This document shows positions 7,983-15,615 of a stretch of 64,000 nt of DNA, piece by piece. The notes under the pieces are model-generated. The model made no database searches, was not told where the DNA came from, and saw only the letters and a program-made list of their open reading frames with translations. The position numbers and the translations under genes are program-made. This DNA comes from a virus, in the IMG/VR virus record IMGVR_UViG_3300025087_000002, positions 1 through 64,000 of that record; one strand, 5' to 3'. Within the stretch, counting starts at the first letter, position 1. Each line of letters begins with the position of its first letter.

Positions 7983-8420
7983 ATGAAAATAGTAAACGAT
8001 AGTATATTTAGTTATTCAGCAACACACACTATAGTTCATTGTATTTCTTTAGACTGTGTTATGGGTAAAGGTATAGCTAAACAAATAGTGGATTTAAATC
8101 CTAATTTACGTAAATTACTATTAAATGGTCCTTTCGATTTAGATATTGGTAGATCTTACTATATTGAAGATATACATAAAGTTATAAACATGATAACAAA
8201 AGAATTTTATTATGATAAACCAACATACTTAGATTTTATTAATGCTTTAATTGATATTAGAAGAATAGTAGAAGAAAATGATATAAAAAAAATAGTTATG
8301 CCTAAAATTGGGTGTGGTTTAGATAAACTGGAATGGACTAAAGTTAAATTCTTAATAGAACAAATACTAGATGATGTTGTTGAAGAATTAATTGTTTGTG
8401 ATTTAAGTAAATGGGATTGA
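7983..8420 (+). CDS. Macro-domain protein
   Basis: The 145-residue protein has the macro-domain layout. A first strand and loop read THTIVHCISLDCVMGKGIAK (about residues 15-34), the ADP-ribose-binding Gly-rich loop. A second loop reads MPKIGCGLDKLEW (about residues 103-115). Such proteins bind ADP-ribose or hydrolyse ADP-ribose-1''-phosphate or ADP-ribosyl modifications. Phage copies could process tRNA-repair by-products or counter host ADP-ribosylation. The window also encodes RtcB RNA ligase (61106), although 53 kb away. The specific substrate cannot be read from the sequence. Confidence 0.78.
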   Translation: MKIVNDSIFSYSATHTIVHCISLDCVMGKGIAKQIVDLNPNLRKLLLNGPFDLDIGRSYYIEDIHKVINMITKEFYYDKPTYLDFINALIDIRRIVEENDIKKIVMPKIGCGLDKLEWTKVKFLIEQILDDVVEELIVCDLSKWD

Positions 8421-8469
8421 CAGAACATAGCAAATTATGCTACTATATTTAAATTGGAGTAATTACTAA

Positions 8470-8688
8470 ATGTTAATTAAACATTATGAAATTTTAGATA
8501 TTCAATGTTGGTATGCACATATAAAACCAATGACATACCAAGTTGGTGATTTTTATGAAGTTATTTTAACTAAAAGAATGAATGTATTCACTGTTACAAC
8601 AACTGATGGTTATACTTTTGGATTTTATAAACAATATTTAAATTTTGAAGAAGCAAACAAACAGTTTAAAAAATTATTAAGGGGTTGA
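8470..8688 (+). CDS. Hypothetical protein (72 aa)
   Basis: Small soluble protein with a beta-rich core (MNVFTVTTTDGYTFGFYK) and a final helix containing NFEEANKQFKK. It lies just upstream of the phosphoesterase, with TTGGAG as ribosome binding site. No family is recognised. Confidence 0.5.
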   Translation: MLIKHYEILDIQCWYAHIKPMTYQVGDFYEVILTKRMNVFTVTTTDGYTFGFYKQYLNFEEANKQFKKLLRG

Positions 8689-8689
8689 T

Positions 8690-9874
8690 ATGTCAAGTTA
8701 CACAGATAGTATGATTATTTTTATAAGGGAACTAAAAGATAAAGGAAATACTTGGGATGAAATAGCTGTTAAATTTAATAAAAAGTTTGGTGAAGAAGAA
8801 AGAAAGACAGCTAATGCTTTAAGAAAAATATACTCACGTTATTCTGATATAGACTTTACCGATGAAACTGTGATAAACAGTATTCAAAGTAATGAAACTT
8901 CAAAAAAGAAGTCGTCTATTTTAGCTAAAGAAAATAGAGCTTTAGTTAATTATGTATCTGGTAGGAAGAATTTATTAGAAGAAATTAGAGAAATGTTATC
9001 TAGTAGATCATTTACACAATATAAAGTACCAATATATAAACCAGATAAGTCTAAACGAAATATGACAATGGAAACATTATTAAGTGATTTGCATGATGGT
9101 AAAAGAACACCAACATTTAATAATAGAATACTAAAAGAAAGATTACAAAAATATACTTCAGTTATTATTGGTGAAATAAATAGATATGAAAAAATATATA
9201 ATGTTGAACGTATTGTTGCACCTATTTTAGGTGATTTAATAGAAAATTCATATATGCATGGTATAGAATCTTTAGCTGGTTGTGAATATCAGAATCCTGA
9301 ACAAATTAGACATGTTACCCAATTATTATTTCAAGATTTTCTTATACCATTATCATTAACTGGAAGGCAGATAGTAGTTCCTTGTCTGACAGGAAATCAT
9401 AGTAAATATTCCTTTAAAGATACATATATTGATCCAGGAAAAAATAATTTAAGTTGGATAATTTATAACATGTTAGAAATGCTATGTAAAGCATCTAAAT
9501 TAACAAATATTGAATTTATAATACCTGAAGGTATATATTGTGTCTATGAAATATATGGAGATCCTATATTATATGAACATAAAGTTGACAGTTATCAACA
9601 AAAAAATGTAGAAGCTCATATACATGATAGATCTAAACAAGTCAAGAAGATGATAAAATTTGCTAGATTTGGTCATTTTCATGAATCATTATCTTATGGT
9701 AGGGGTAGAATTATATTTAATGCTTCATTTAGTGGTCTTGACTCTTATTCTGAGATAAAAGGATATTCATCTGAGCCAAGCCAGACCATAAATTATTATA
9801 TAGAAACAGATACTAGATGTGATAGCTATTACCACTCATTTATAGTGAATTTAAACAAATATGAAAAAGTGTAG
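8690..9874 (+). CDS. Calcineurin-like metallophosphoesterase
   Basis: The N-terminal 60 residues look like a helix-turn-helix (KDKGNTWDEIAVKFNKKFG). The C-terminal two thirds is a binuclear metallophosphoesterase. Its motifs are LLSDLHDGK (about 130-138), ILGDLIEN (about 179-186), LTGNHSKY (about 233-240) and FGHFHES (about 327), which supply the D-x-H, GD, GNH and GHxH metal ligands. Related phage proteins are annotated as DNA repair exonuclease or phosphoesterase. Fusion with a DNA-binding-like N-terminus suggests a nucleic-acid substrate, but that is inference. The next gene, a homing endonuclease, starts inside its last codons. Confidence 0.8.
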   Translation: MSSYTDSMIIFIRELKDKGNTWDEIAVKFNKKFGEEERKTANALRKIYSRYSDIDFTDETVINSIQSNETSKKKSSILAKENRALVNYVSGRKNLLEEIREMLSSRSFTQYKVPIYKPDKSKRNMTMETLLSDLHDGKRTPTFNNRILKERLQKYTSVIIGEINRYEKIYNVERIVAPILGDLIENSYMHGIESLAGCEYQNPEQIRHVTQLLFQDFLIPLSLTGRQIVVPCLTGNHSKYSFKDTYIDPGKNNLSWIIYNMLEMLCKASKLTNIEFIIPEGIYCVYEIYGDPILYEHKVDSYQQKNVEAHIHDRSKQVKKMIKFARFGHFHESLSYGRGRIIFNASFSGLDSYSEIKGYSSEPSQTINYYIETDTRCDSYYHSFIVNLNKYEKV

Positions 9875-10523
9875 TAAATGTAAAAAATTAAAAGAAAATT
9901 CTGATTTTACAAAAAAACAAAAAGATGGAGAATCGTTAAGATCTCAATGTAAAGAATGTGAACGAGAATATAGTAGATTATATGATACTAGAACAAAAAA
10001 CAAGGTATCAAAAAAATATGAAAAAACAATAAATGGTTTTATAATGAGAGTATATAGAAATATGAAATCTAGAGTTTTAGGTATTCAAAAACAAAAATTT
10101 CATTTATATGAAAATTTAGAACTTTTAGATAAGGATCTATTCTATGAATGGTCAAAAAACAATATAGATTTCTTAACATTATTTAAAAATTGGGAAAATA
10201 ATAAATATGTAAGAAAATTAACACCTAGTATTGATAGAATAGATTCAAAAAAGGGATATGTTTTTAATAATATTAGGTGGGTTATTTTTAGTGATAATTG
10301 TAAAAATATCCAAAGATTACAGTCAAATAACACAAGTTCATATCGTGGTGTATATTTTAATAAATCTAACAATAGATGGGTTTCTCAAATAAGTCACGAT
10401 AAAAAACATTATTTTTTAGGATATTTTGAAAATATTGAAGATGCTATAGAAACATATAATAAAAAAGCAATTGAATTATTTGGAAAATTTGCTTTTATAA
10501 ATATTAAAAAAATAGAAAATTAA
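9861..10523 (+). CDS. HNH homing endonuclease with AP2 domain
   Basis: This 220-residue protein starts with a zinc ribbon (CSKCKK at 4-9 and CKECE at about 31-35). A central HNH-type nuclease core contains TPSIDRIDSKKGYVFNNIRWV. A C-terminal AP2/ERF DNA-binding domain reads SSYRGVYFNKSNNRWVSQI, then YFLGYFENIEDAIETYNKKA. Together these are diagnostic of free-standing phage homing endonucleases. The start codon lies 14 bases inside the phosphoesterase gene, so it depends on that transcript. It is a mobile gene rather than part of the replication machinery. Confidence 0.88.
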   Translation: MKKCSKCKKLKENSDFTKKQKDGESLRSQCKECEREYSRLYDTRTKNKVSKKYEKTINGFIMRVYRNMKSRVLGIQKQKFHLYENLELLDKDLFYEWSKNNIDFLTLFKNWENNKYVRKLTPSIDRIDSKKGYVFNNIRWVIFSDNCKNIQRLQSNNTSSYRGVYFNKSNNRWVSQISHDKKHYFLGYFENIEDAIETYNKKAIELFGKFAFINIKKIEN

Positions 10524-10547
10524 TATATACAAACAAAGGATAGTATT

Positions 10548-10778
10548 ATGAAGTTTTATAAATTTGCAAATGGTCAGCTAATTAACGTTGACTATATCAA
10601 AGAAAAGTTAGCAATCATTGATATCGTTGAACAATCTTATGGTTGTAATGAATGGTTTTTTACTATTAAGTTTAAAGCTGATACAGGATTAGAAAGTATA
10701 CAACCAACGTTTGATAACGAAATATTAGCTAAGGAACAACTTAAAGAGTTTATATATTATCTGGAGACTAATTTATAG
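10548..10778 (+). CDS. Hypothetical protein (76 aa)
   Basis: Small soluble protein with AAAGGA upstream. It contains a central beta region (EWFFTIKFKADTG) and a final helix. No family is recognised. Confidence 0.5.
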   Translation: MKFYKFANGQLINVDYIKEKLAIIDIVEQSYGCNEWFFTIKFKADTGLESIQPTFDNEILAKEQLKEFIYYLETNL

Positions 10779-10786
10779 GAGATACT

Positions 10787-10942
10787 ATGAAAAATAAAAT
10801 AACGGTAATAGTTAGAAACTATAACGATTATTGTTTTCATGTAAAACAATTTGAAACCTTCGAAGAAGCAAAAAATTACTTGATTGATAACTGTGGTAAT
10901 GGTATAATAATCATAGGAACAGAATACCATATTATAAACTAG
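10787..10942 (+). CDS. Small hypothetical protein (51 aa)
   Basis: The gene has an AGGAGATACT ribosome binding site and encodes a 51-residue protein with two strands and a FETFEEAKNYLI helix, resembling the peptide at 4239. The next gene follows after nine bases, with AGGAGG overlapping its stop. Confidence 0.55.
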   Translation: MKNKITVIVRNYNDYCFHVKQFETFEEAKNYLIDNCGNGIIIIGTEYHIIN

Positions 10943-10951
10943 GAGGAAGAT

Positions 10952-11503
10952 ATGGCAAAAAAAGATAAAGAATCAACACAGTATTGGATAGAGAAGGGAA
11001 TAGATGTTGAAAATCGTATACTAGATATTGATGATTATATAGATTCAGAGACTGTTTCACCTAAGATTAGAGCTTTACGTTGTATGCAAAGAAAGAGTAA
11101 CGACCCAATAACAATCAATGTTAATAGTATGGGTGGTTGTGTTTATAATTCATTCGCATTATATGATACAATACGAGACATATCGAACTCTGGAATTCTT
11201 ATTAGAACAATGGCTTATGGTAGTATAATGAGTGGTGGTTCCATTATTTTTTTAGCTGGAGATGAGAGAAGTATGTTGATAAATACCACCACAATGATAC
11301 ACACGATCAACTTCGGGGTCGAGGGTAAGGTTAAAGAAGTAGAAATAGAAATGAAAGAATCTAAGAGATTAGAAGAAAAGATGATTGAAATATATGCATC
11401 TAGAACTAAGAAAAGTAAACGTTTTTGGAAGAAACAAATAAAATATATAGACAATTATTATGATTATAAAACTTCTAAAAAACTAGGAATAATTAATAAA
11501 TAA
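10952..11503 (+). CDS. ClpP-like serine protease
   Basis: This 183-residue protein has the ClpP/crotonase fold layout. It contains PITINVNSMGGCVYNSFALYDTI (the NSPGG-like oxyanion strand at about 52-74, here with Met for Pro). The nucleophile segment is AYGSIMSGGS with likely catalytic Ser94, and the His segment is TTMIHTIN with His117. The third catalytic residue is not obvious. Phage ClpP-like enzymes are often prohead or cytoplasmic proteases. This one lies among early genes far from the capsid genes, so a head-maturation role is uncertain. AGGAGGAAGAT gives very strong translation initiation. Confidence 0.75.
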   Translation: MAKKDKESTQYWIEKGIDVENRILDIDDYIDSETVSPKIRALRCMQRKSNDPITINVNSMGGCVYNSFALYDTIRDISNSGILIRTMAYGSIMSGGSIIFLAGDERSMLINTTTMIHTINFGVEGKVKEVEIEMKESKRLEEKMIEIYASRTKKSKRFWKKQIKYIDNYYDYKTSKKLGIINK

Positions 11504-11515
11504 CTTTAACGAATA

Positions 11516-11698
11516 ATGAGATATATGGAAGAACTACTTAAACAATTTAACATTACTAAAGACGAAGTAATTAAAATACTTCAAGATGCTATACTAGATA
11601 CTACAGATACTAATATAATGAAATTACTAAATTTCAGCAAAATATTCAATTGTCACCCAACAAATGCTATTAAATTCTTTAGAAAACCTTGGGAATAA
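11516..11698 (+). CDS. Hypothetical protein (60 aa)
   Basis: Small helical protein (MEELLKQFNITKDEVIKILQ) which might be DNA-binding. The start could also be the ATG at 11525. No family is recognised. Confidence 0.45.
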   Translation: MRYMEELLKQFNITKDEVIKILQDAILDTTDTNIMKLLNFSKIFNCHPTNAIKFFRKPWE

Positions 11699-11700
11699 CT

Positions 11701-11886
11701 ATGGAAAACAACGAAACAAATCCCACAATAATAAATTGTGATGAAAATGATATATGTTACGAATGTCTATTCTTTGATAGACAAGACGAATACTGTAACT
11801 TATATAGTGTTAATAATCTTGATGCACAAAAAAGTAAACATAAATGTTGTAAAATTAAAAGAATTATTATACAATATAATGAATAA
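11701..11886 (+). CDS. Small cysteine-rich protein (61 aa)
   Basis: Start 11701 is preferred because TGGGAATAACT is a normal ribosome binding site and spacing. Seven cysteines, including CYEC and KCCK, suggest metal binding. Function unknown. Confidence 0.5.
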   Translation: MENNETNPTIINCDENDICYECLFFDRQDEYCNLYSVNNLDAQKSKHKCCKIKRIIIQYNE

Positions 11887-11895
11887 GGGGTAAAT

Positions 11896-12363
11896 ATGAA
11901 TTTTAATCATTATTTGATGGTATTTAACTATCTTGATATCTTTGAAAAATGTTTTTGTATTTTTATAATATTATTATGTGTTGGTATTTTATCTGTTATA
12001 TCATATAATATTTATTGGCATTTAAACTATAAATATGAATACTCTGACGCAAAAGAAACTACAGGAATTGTTACTGATATGAACTATAGAGCTTCGTATA
12101 TGATAACAGTTTTTAATGGAAAAACAATAAATACTATTCATCATCCAGAAAAAAATGAAGTATATATTTATATTGAGTCTTTAAATTTAAAGAAAGAATT
12201 TGATAGTTCAAAATTATATCAACTTGTTCGAATTGATGATACCATTAAAATAACATATAAAGAGTGTTATATAGTAAAAAAAGATTACTCTAAAAAGAAA
12301 ACTTTAGATTCATATGAAATATTAACAATAACAACACCAAAAGGTAGAATTTGGGAGAATTAA
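11896..12363 (+). CDS. Single-span membrane protein (155 aa)
   Basis: The N-terminus carries one strong transmembrane segment (about residues 20-42, CIFIILLCVGILSVISYNIY). A C-terminal soluble domain of about 100 residues rich in beta strands follows. AAGGGG lies upstream. No family is recognised; the soluble domain probably faces the cytoplasm or periplasm. Confidence 0.55.
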   Translation: MNFNHYLMVFNYLDIFEKCFCIFIILLCVGILSVISYNIYWHLNYKYEYSDAKETTGIVTDMNYRASYMITVFNGKTINTIHHPEKNEVYIYIESLNLKKEFDSSKLYQLVRIDDTIKITYKECYIVKKDYSKKKTLDSYEILTITTPKGRIWEN

Positions 12364-12377
12364 TTTAGGGAGAAAAA

Positions 12378-12674
12378 ATGAAAAAAATATTTATAGTATA
12401 TAGATCTGATTATGACTATAATGAAAATATTATAGCCTTCAATTCTAAAGAAAAAGCAGAAGAAATGATACTAAGAAATAAAGAAGCTAATTATCAAACA
12501 TATTTAAAGGATTTTAATGATTTTTTAAATAATAAGGAATCCCTTTTTTATAAAATTACTAGAGATGAAAAAATTAGAAGAAAAGAACCCTGTTCTATGA
12601 AGGAAGTCTTACAAAGTTGTTCATATGCATCTGATATGTATTTTGAAGAAATAGAATATGATGAGGAGAATTAA
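12378..12674 (+). CDS. Hypothetical protein (98 aa)
   Basis: Begins MKKIFIVYRSDYDYNENIIA, then AFNSKEKAEEMI, the same strand-plus-helix plan seen in several small proteins here, followed by an extended charged helix. Its stop abuts the kinase start. No family is recognised. Confidence 0.55.
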   Translation: MKKIFIVYRSDYDYNENIIAFNSKEKAEEMILRNKEANYQTYLKDFNDFLNNKESLFYKITRDEKIRRKEPCSMKEVLQSCSYASDMYFEEIEYDEEN

Positions 12675-13367
12675 ATGAGTAATATCATTGGTATAGGTGG
12701 TAAAGCTAAACATGGTAAAGATTCTATTGCTAACGTTTTAATTGATAATTTTGGTTATAAACGTATATCTTTAGCCGATCCACTTAAAAAAATACTTTAC
12801 ATAGGCTTAAAAGAATACTTTACATTAAACGATTTCTACGATCAGAACATCAAAGATTTAACGTTTGATAAATATACTAGTTATCCAGAATTAGTTTTAA
12901 CCAAAGTCCAAATAGAGCGTATTGTGTGTGCTATAAACATCAATTACAATCTTACTGGTGTTGAAATGGATATAATACGTGAATGGTTTAGAAACGAAAA
13001 ATTCTATTCTTTACGTGATTTAATGCAAAGATTTGGTACTGATTTATGTAGAAACCTAATTAATAAACAAATATGGATATTGACCTCACAAAAACAAATT
13101 AATCATACATCAATAAATAGTCCAGAAATTAATTTTGTAATATCTGATATTCGCTTTCCAGAAGAAAGACAAATGGTTAAAAATCTTAATGGGTTACTAT
13201 TACTAGTAAAACGTGATTTAAAAATTGAAGGTGAGGTTCATACATCTGAACAATCTTTAGGTGATGATAGTGAATATAATACTATTATACATAATACATC
13301 AACATTAGAAGATCTAGAAAAAAACATCATTAAATTACACAAATCTAAATATCCTCTTTTTAAATAA
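12675..13367 (+). CDS. Deoxynucleoside monophosphate kinase
   Basis: The 230-residue protein has a P-loop GGKAKHGKDS (about residues 8-17). The following YKRISLADPLKKIL block, LMQRFGTDLCRN (about 115-126) and ISDIRFPEERQMVK (about 157-170) are all typical of phage T4 gp1-like dNMP kinases. It would phosphorylate dNMPs to dNDPs for phage DNA synthesis, working alongside the dUTPase and the HAD nucleotidase in the right-hand region. A promoter immediately follows the gene. Confidence 0.85.
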   Translation: MSNIIGIGGKAKHGKDSIANVLIDNFGYKRISLADPLKKILYIGLKEYFTLNDFYDQNIKDLTFDKYTSYPELVLTKVQIERIVCAININYNLTGVEMDIIREWFRNEKFYSLRDLMQRFGTDLCRNLINKQIWILTSQKQINHTSINSPEINFVISDIRFPEERQMVKNLNGLLLLVKRDLKIEGEVHTSEQSLGDDSEYNTIIHNTSTLEDLEKNIIKLHKSKYPLFK

Positions 13368-13372
13368 TTCTC

Positions 13373-13401
13373 TTGTCTTTTCTATATTTATATCATATAA
13401 T
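13373..13401 (+). promoter_or_regulatory. Sigma70-type promoter
   Basis: TTGTCT at 13373-13378 and TATAAT at 13396-13401 have a 17-base spacer. The predicted transcript starts near 13408, just before the ribosome binding site of the 13438 gene. Confidence 0.6.
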
Positions 13402-13437
13402 GAAAATAACGTTGTTAACCTTAACAAAGGAATAACT

Positions 13438-13743
13438 ATAGAAACTGAATTAAAACAACTAAAAGCTGAGAATGACCGCCTTAAAAAAAGATTGAAAATC
13501 TTGGAGAAGAGATTAGGTAAGTTTCGAAGTAAGAACAAAGAGTTATGTGACGAAATAGAAGAACTAGATGTTGAAGCTGAAACAAAGAAAGCATTAAAAA
13601 CAACACCACTTAAAGAAGATGGATGTCCTAAGTGTGGTAGAGATTTGAACGTTAGTTCTGTTCCTCATGGTGAATTGGAGATATGTACAAATCCTGATTG
13701 TTCTTATAGAAAAGTTAATAGAAAAAAAGTAAAGGAAAGATAA
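13438..13743 (+). CDS. Coiled-coil zinc-ribbon protein, probable AUA start
   Basis: The frame is a continuous coiled coil from 13441 (ETELKQLKAENDRLKKRLK) to about residue 55. It ends in a zinc ribbon, GCPKCGRDLN with CTNPDC. No ATG, GTG or TTG exists in frame between the promoter and the coiled coil; the first conventional start, TTG at 13492, would cut the heptads in half. The ribosome binding site AAAGGAATAACT precedes ATA at 13438, exactly where neighbouring genes have ATG. Initiation at AUA is therefore inferred, giving 101 residues. A base error or mutated start is the alternative. Confidence 0.65.
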   Translation: METELKQLKAENDRLKKRLKILEKRLGKFRSKNKELCDEIEELDVEAETKKALKTTPLKEDGCPKCGRDLNVSSVPHGELEICTNPDCSYRKVNRKKVKER

Positions 13744-13744
13744 A

Positions 13745-14089
13745 ATGACACAATATGAAAAAGACTTAGCTGCTGTTAAACAAAATGGTTATGCTTTACA
13801 ATATGTTAACCATCAAACAGAAGAATTGTGTTTAATTGCTGTTAAAGAATATGGTAATGTATTACAATATGTTAAACATCAAACACCAGAACTTTGTTTA
13901 GCTGCTGTTAAAGAGAATGGTTATGTTTTACAATATGTTAAACATCAAACAGAAGAAATATGTTTAGCCGCTGTTAAGGAAAATAGTTATGCTTTACGTT
14001 TGGTTAAACCAGAGATTAAAACAGAAGAATTCTTATTACGTTGTTTAGAAAATAATATAGCTTGTATAGAACATATGGAGATAAAATGA
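13745..14089 (+). CDS. DUF4116-type repeat protein
   Basis: This is a complete 114-residue paralogue of the gene at the left edge of the window. About three and a half 22-residue repeats (YVKHQTEEICLAAVKENGYVLQ type, given here as YVKHQTEEICLAAVKENG) are followed by the same tail with KPEIKTEEFLLRCLENN. About 90 bases of DNA in the tail are identical to bases 261-350. Function is unknown. Its stop overlaps the resolvase start (ATGA). Confidence 0.8.
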   Translation: MTQYEKDLAAVKQNGYALQYVNHQTEELCLIAVKEYGNVLQYVKHQTPELCLAAVKENGYVLQYVKHQTEEICLAAVKENSYALRLVKPEIKTEEFLLRCLENNIACIEHMEIK

Positions 14090-14583
14090 TCATAACAATA
14101 GATTTATCTGTACATTCAACGGGATATACAGTTTTTGATGAAGAAGTCTTAATTGACTATGGAATAATAACACCAGAAAGATACCCAAAACAATCAATAG
14201 ATCGTTATCCTATTAAGTCTGTTAATCAAGTAAAGTCAACAGCTAAACAGGTACATACTCTAATTGAGTCATATTTGCCTCAAATTGAAGCTATTGTAAT
14301 AGAAGAGATAAATGGTGCTGGTAGAAGAAACATCATTGGTACAAAGGCATTGTGTGGCATTCACTACGTTTTAATGTCTTTGATGGATTTGGAAACATTA
14401 AAGAAGGTTGTTTTCATTAAATCATGTGAATGGAGAAAGGCTTTAAACCTTAAACGTAATGGTGATTGGAAACAATCTGCTGTTGATTTTATCAATGAAA
14501 AGCATGGTACTGAGTTTATTAGAGAAGAAAATGATTTGACAGATGCTTTGTGTTTGTACTACGCTTATCTAAAACTTAAGTAA
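14086..14583 (+). CDS. RuvC-like Holliday junction resolvase
   Basis: The 165-residue protein opens MIITIDLSVHSTGYTVFDE with the first catalytic Asp at residue 6, has VIEEINGAGRRN with the catalytic Glu (about 72), and ends with ENDLTDALCLYYAYL carrying the C-terminal acidic residues. This is the RuvC/RNase H fold of phage junction resolvases. It probably resolves branched DNA before packaging. The start at 14086 gives an ATGA overlap; an ATG at 14062 in the same frame lies within the repeat gene and lacks a ribosome binding site. Confidence 0.8.
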   Translation: MIITIDLSVHSTGYTVFDEEVLIDYGIITPERYPKQSIDRYPIKSVNQVKSTAKQVHTLIESYLPQIEAIVIEEINGAGRRNIIGTKALCGIHYVLMSLMDLETLKKVVFIKSCEWRKALNLKRNGDWKQSAVDFINEKHGTEFIREENDLTDALCLYYAYLKLK

Positions 14584-14606
14584 AATTATGAGAATAATAT
14601 ACCTCG

Positions 14607-14626
14607 TGTTCATCAATTAGTGAACA
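14607..14626. promoter_or_regulatory. Operator-like palindrome 1
   Basis: The sequence is TGTTCA, eight bases, TGAACA, a perfect 6-bp dyad. The same dyad with the same spacing recurs at 14696-14715, and half sites lie at 14639-14644 and 14678-14683. This is typical of a dimeric repressor or activator site. Confidence 0.55.
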
Positions 14627-14695
14627 TATAAGTAAAAGTGAACATTTGTATAAATTATCGAGTAGTTATAGTGTTTTTGTTCACATTTATCATTA

Positions 14696-14715
14696 TGTTC
14701 AGTAAGAAGTGAACA
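14696..14715. promoter_or_regulatory. Operator-like palindrome 2
   Basis: TGTTCA-N8-TGAACA again, extended to a 7-bp dyad (ATGTTCA/TGAACAT). It lies 18 bases before a short ORF at 14733. The binding protein is not identified. Confidence 0.55.
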
Positions 14716-14732
14716 TTAAAAGAAGGTTAAAA

Positions 14733-14792
14733 ATGAATTGTGAAAGCTTAGAACTCTTATCTTTAGTTATATTTTTAATAATTAATCCTTAA
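14733..14792 (+). CDS. Possible hydrophobic micropeptide (19 aa)
   Basis: AAGAAGG is followed by an ATG and a 19-residue ORF with a hydrophobic core (LLSLVIFLIIN). It lies just after operator 2 and its stop overlaps the stop of the opposing transglycosylase gene. It may encode a toxin-like or leader peptide, or be chance. Confidence 0.25.
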   Translation: MNCESLELLSLVIFLIINP

Positions 14793-15343
14793 AAATATTT
14801 CATTGTTAATTTTTCATATTCTTTTCTAGGTTTTTGATTAAAACTATGATAACAAGTCCAGGGATTCTTCTTATTTTTACAAGCGTTTATTTTATCCTTT
14901 AGTATCTTAAAATGACTATCAAACATATATTCTAAGTTATTCTTAAGCTTTAAAGGGTCAAGGTTGTAGTTTTGAATCGTTTTAACATGGATTTGGAATA
15001 ACCCTAAGTCTGTTTTAGCTTTAACTATCTTAGCAGTCTCTGTACATTTGATAGTATCATCAGAAATAGCCACACAATTATTCTCATATATAATAACTTC
15101 AGTTTTCCTATGTGTTTTATGGTTGAGATTACTCTCTTGTTTTGCTATAGATATTGATATATTTGGGTCAATGTCGTACTTTTTGCTGTATTTTTTAAAT
15201 AGATTTGTGTATTTTTCGGCTAATTTTAAGTCTTTTACTTCCATTAAGTTGTATATCTTATTACAAAGTTTATCTTTTTTACATTCAAAAGCGTTAATTT
15301 GATTAGATAATACTAAAAAACTTATAAATAATAATTTCTTCAT
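14789..15343 (-). CDS. Exported lytic transglycosylase
   Basis: The 184-residue protein has a Sec signal peptide (MKKLLFISFLVLSNQINA). An SLT-type transglycosylase domain follows, with ISIAKQESNLNH holding catalytic Glu70, then TDLGLFQIHVKTIQNY and the C-terminal NPWTCYHSFN block. It would cleave the glycan strands of peptidoglycan in the periplasm. It is the last gene of the lysis-type cassette, with AAAGGAG upstream. A virion or lysis role is possible; the signal peptide favours action from inside the host. Confidence 0.8.
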   Translation of the reverse strand: MKKLLFISFLVLSNQINAFECKKDKLCNKIYNLMEVKDLKLAEKYTNLFKKYSKKYDIDPNISISIAKQESNLNHKTHRKTEVIIYENNCVAISDDTIKCTETAKIVKAKTDLGLFQIHVKTIQNYNLDPLKLKNNLEYMFDSHFKILKDKINACKNKKNPWTCYHSFNQKPRKEYEKLTMKYF

Positions 15344-15352
15344 TAAACTCCT

Positions 15353-15517
15353 TTAACCAGGTTTAATTAAACTTACATCAACAATCTTAAACCATCTATA
15401 AATGTTATCTATTTTTATACGTAAACAATACTCATTATCAGCATCAATAGCTCTTATTATTCCTTCATTTCCATTTATCCAAACTTTCTGGTTAATTCTG
15501 AATCTTTCAATGTTCAT
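15353..15517 (-). CDS. Small protein (54 aa)
   Basis: ATG at 15517 encodes MNIERFRINQKVWINGNEGI and ends with VSLIKPG. The KVWING-NEGIIRAI pattern looks like a small SH3-like barrel. It has no strong ribosome binding site. It lies between a terminator and the transglycosylase, whose ribosome binding site begins at its stop codon. Confidence 0.45.
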   Translation of the reverse strand: MNIERFRINQKVWINGNEGIIRAIDADNEYCLRIKIDNIYRWFKIVDVSLIKPG

Positions 15518-15535
15518 ATTAGTCTCTAAAATAAT

Positions 15536-15566
15536 AAAGAGGACTAGGGTTTAATTAGTCCTCTTT
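15536..15566 (-). terminator. Hairpin terminator (bidirectional shape)
   Basis: AAAGAGGACTA (15536-15546) pairs perfectly with TAGTCCTCTTT (15556-15566) around a nine-base loop, with T/A tracts on both sides. It lies downstream of the 216-residue gene. Confidence 0.7.
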
Positions 15567-15615
15567 TTAAACAAGGAGGTTGCAAATGAAAATAGATCCG
15601 ATTGTGTCGTTCGGA

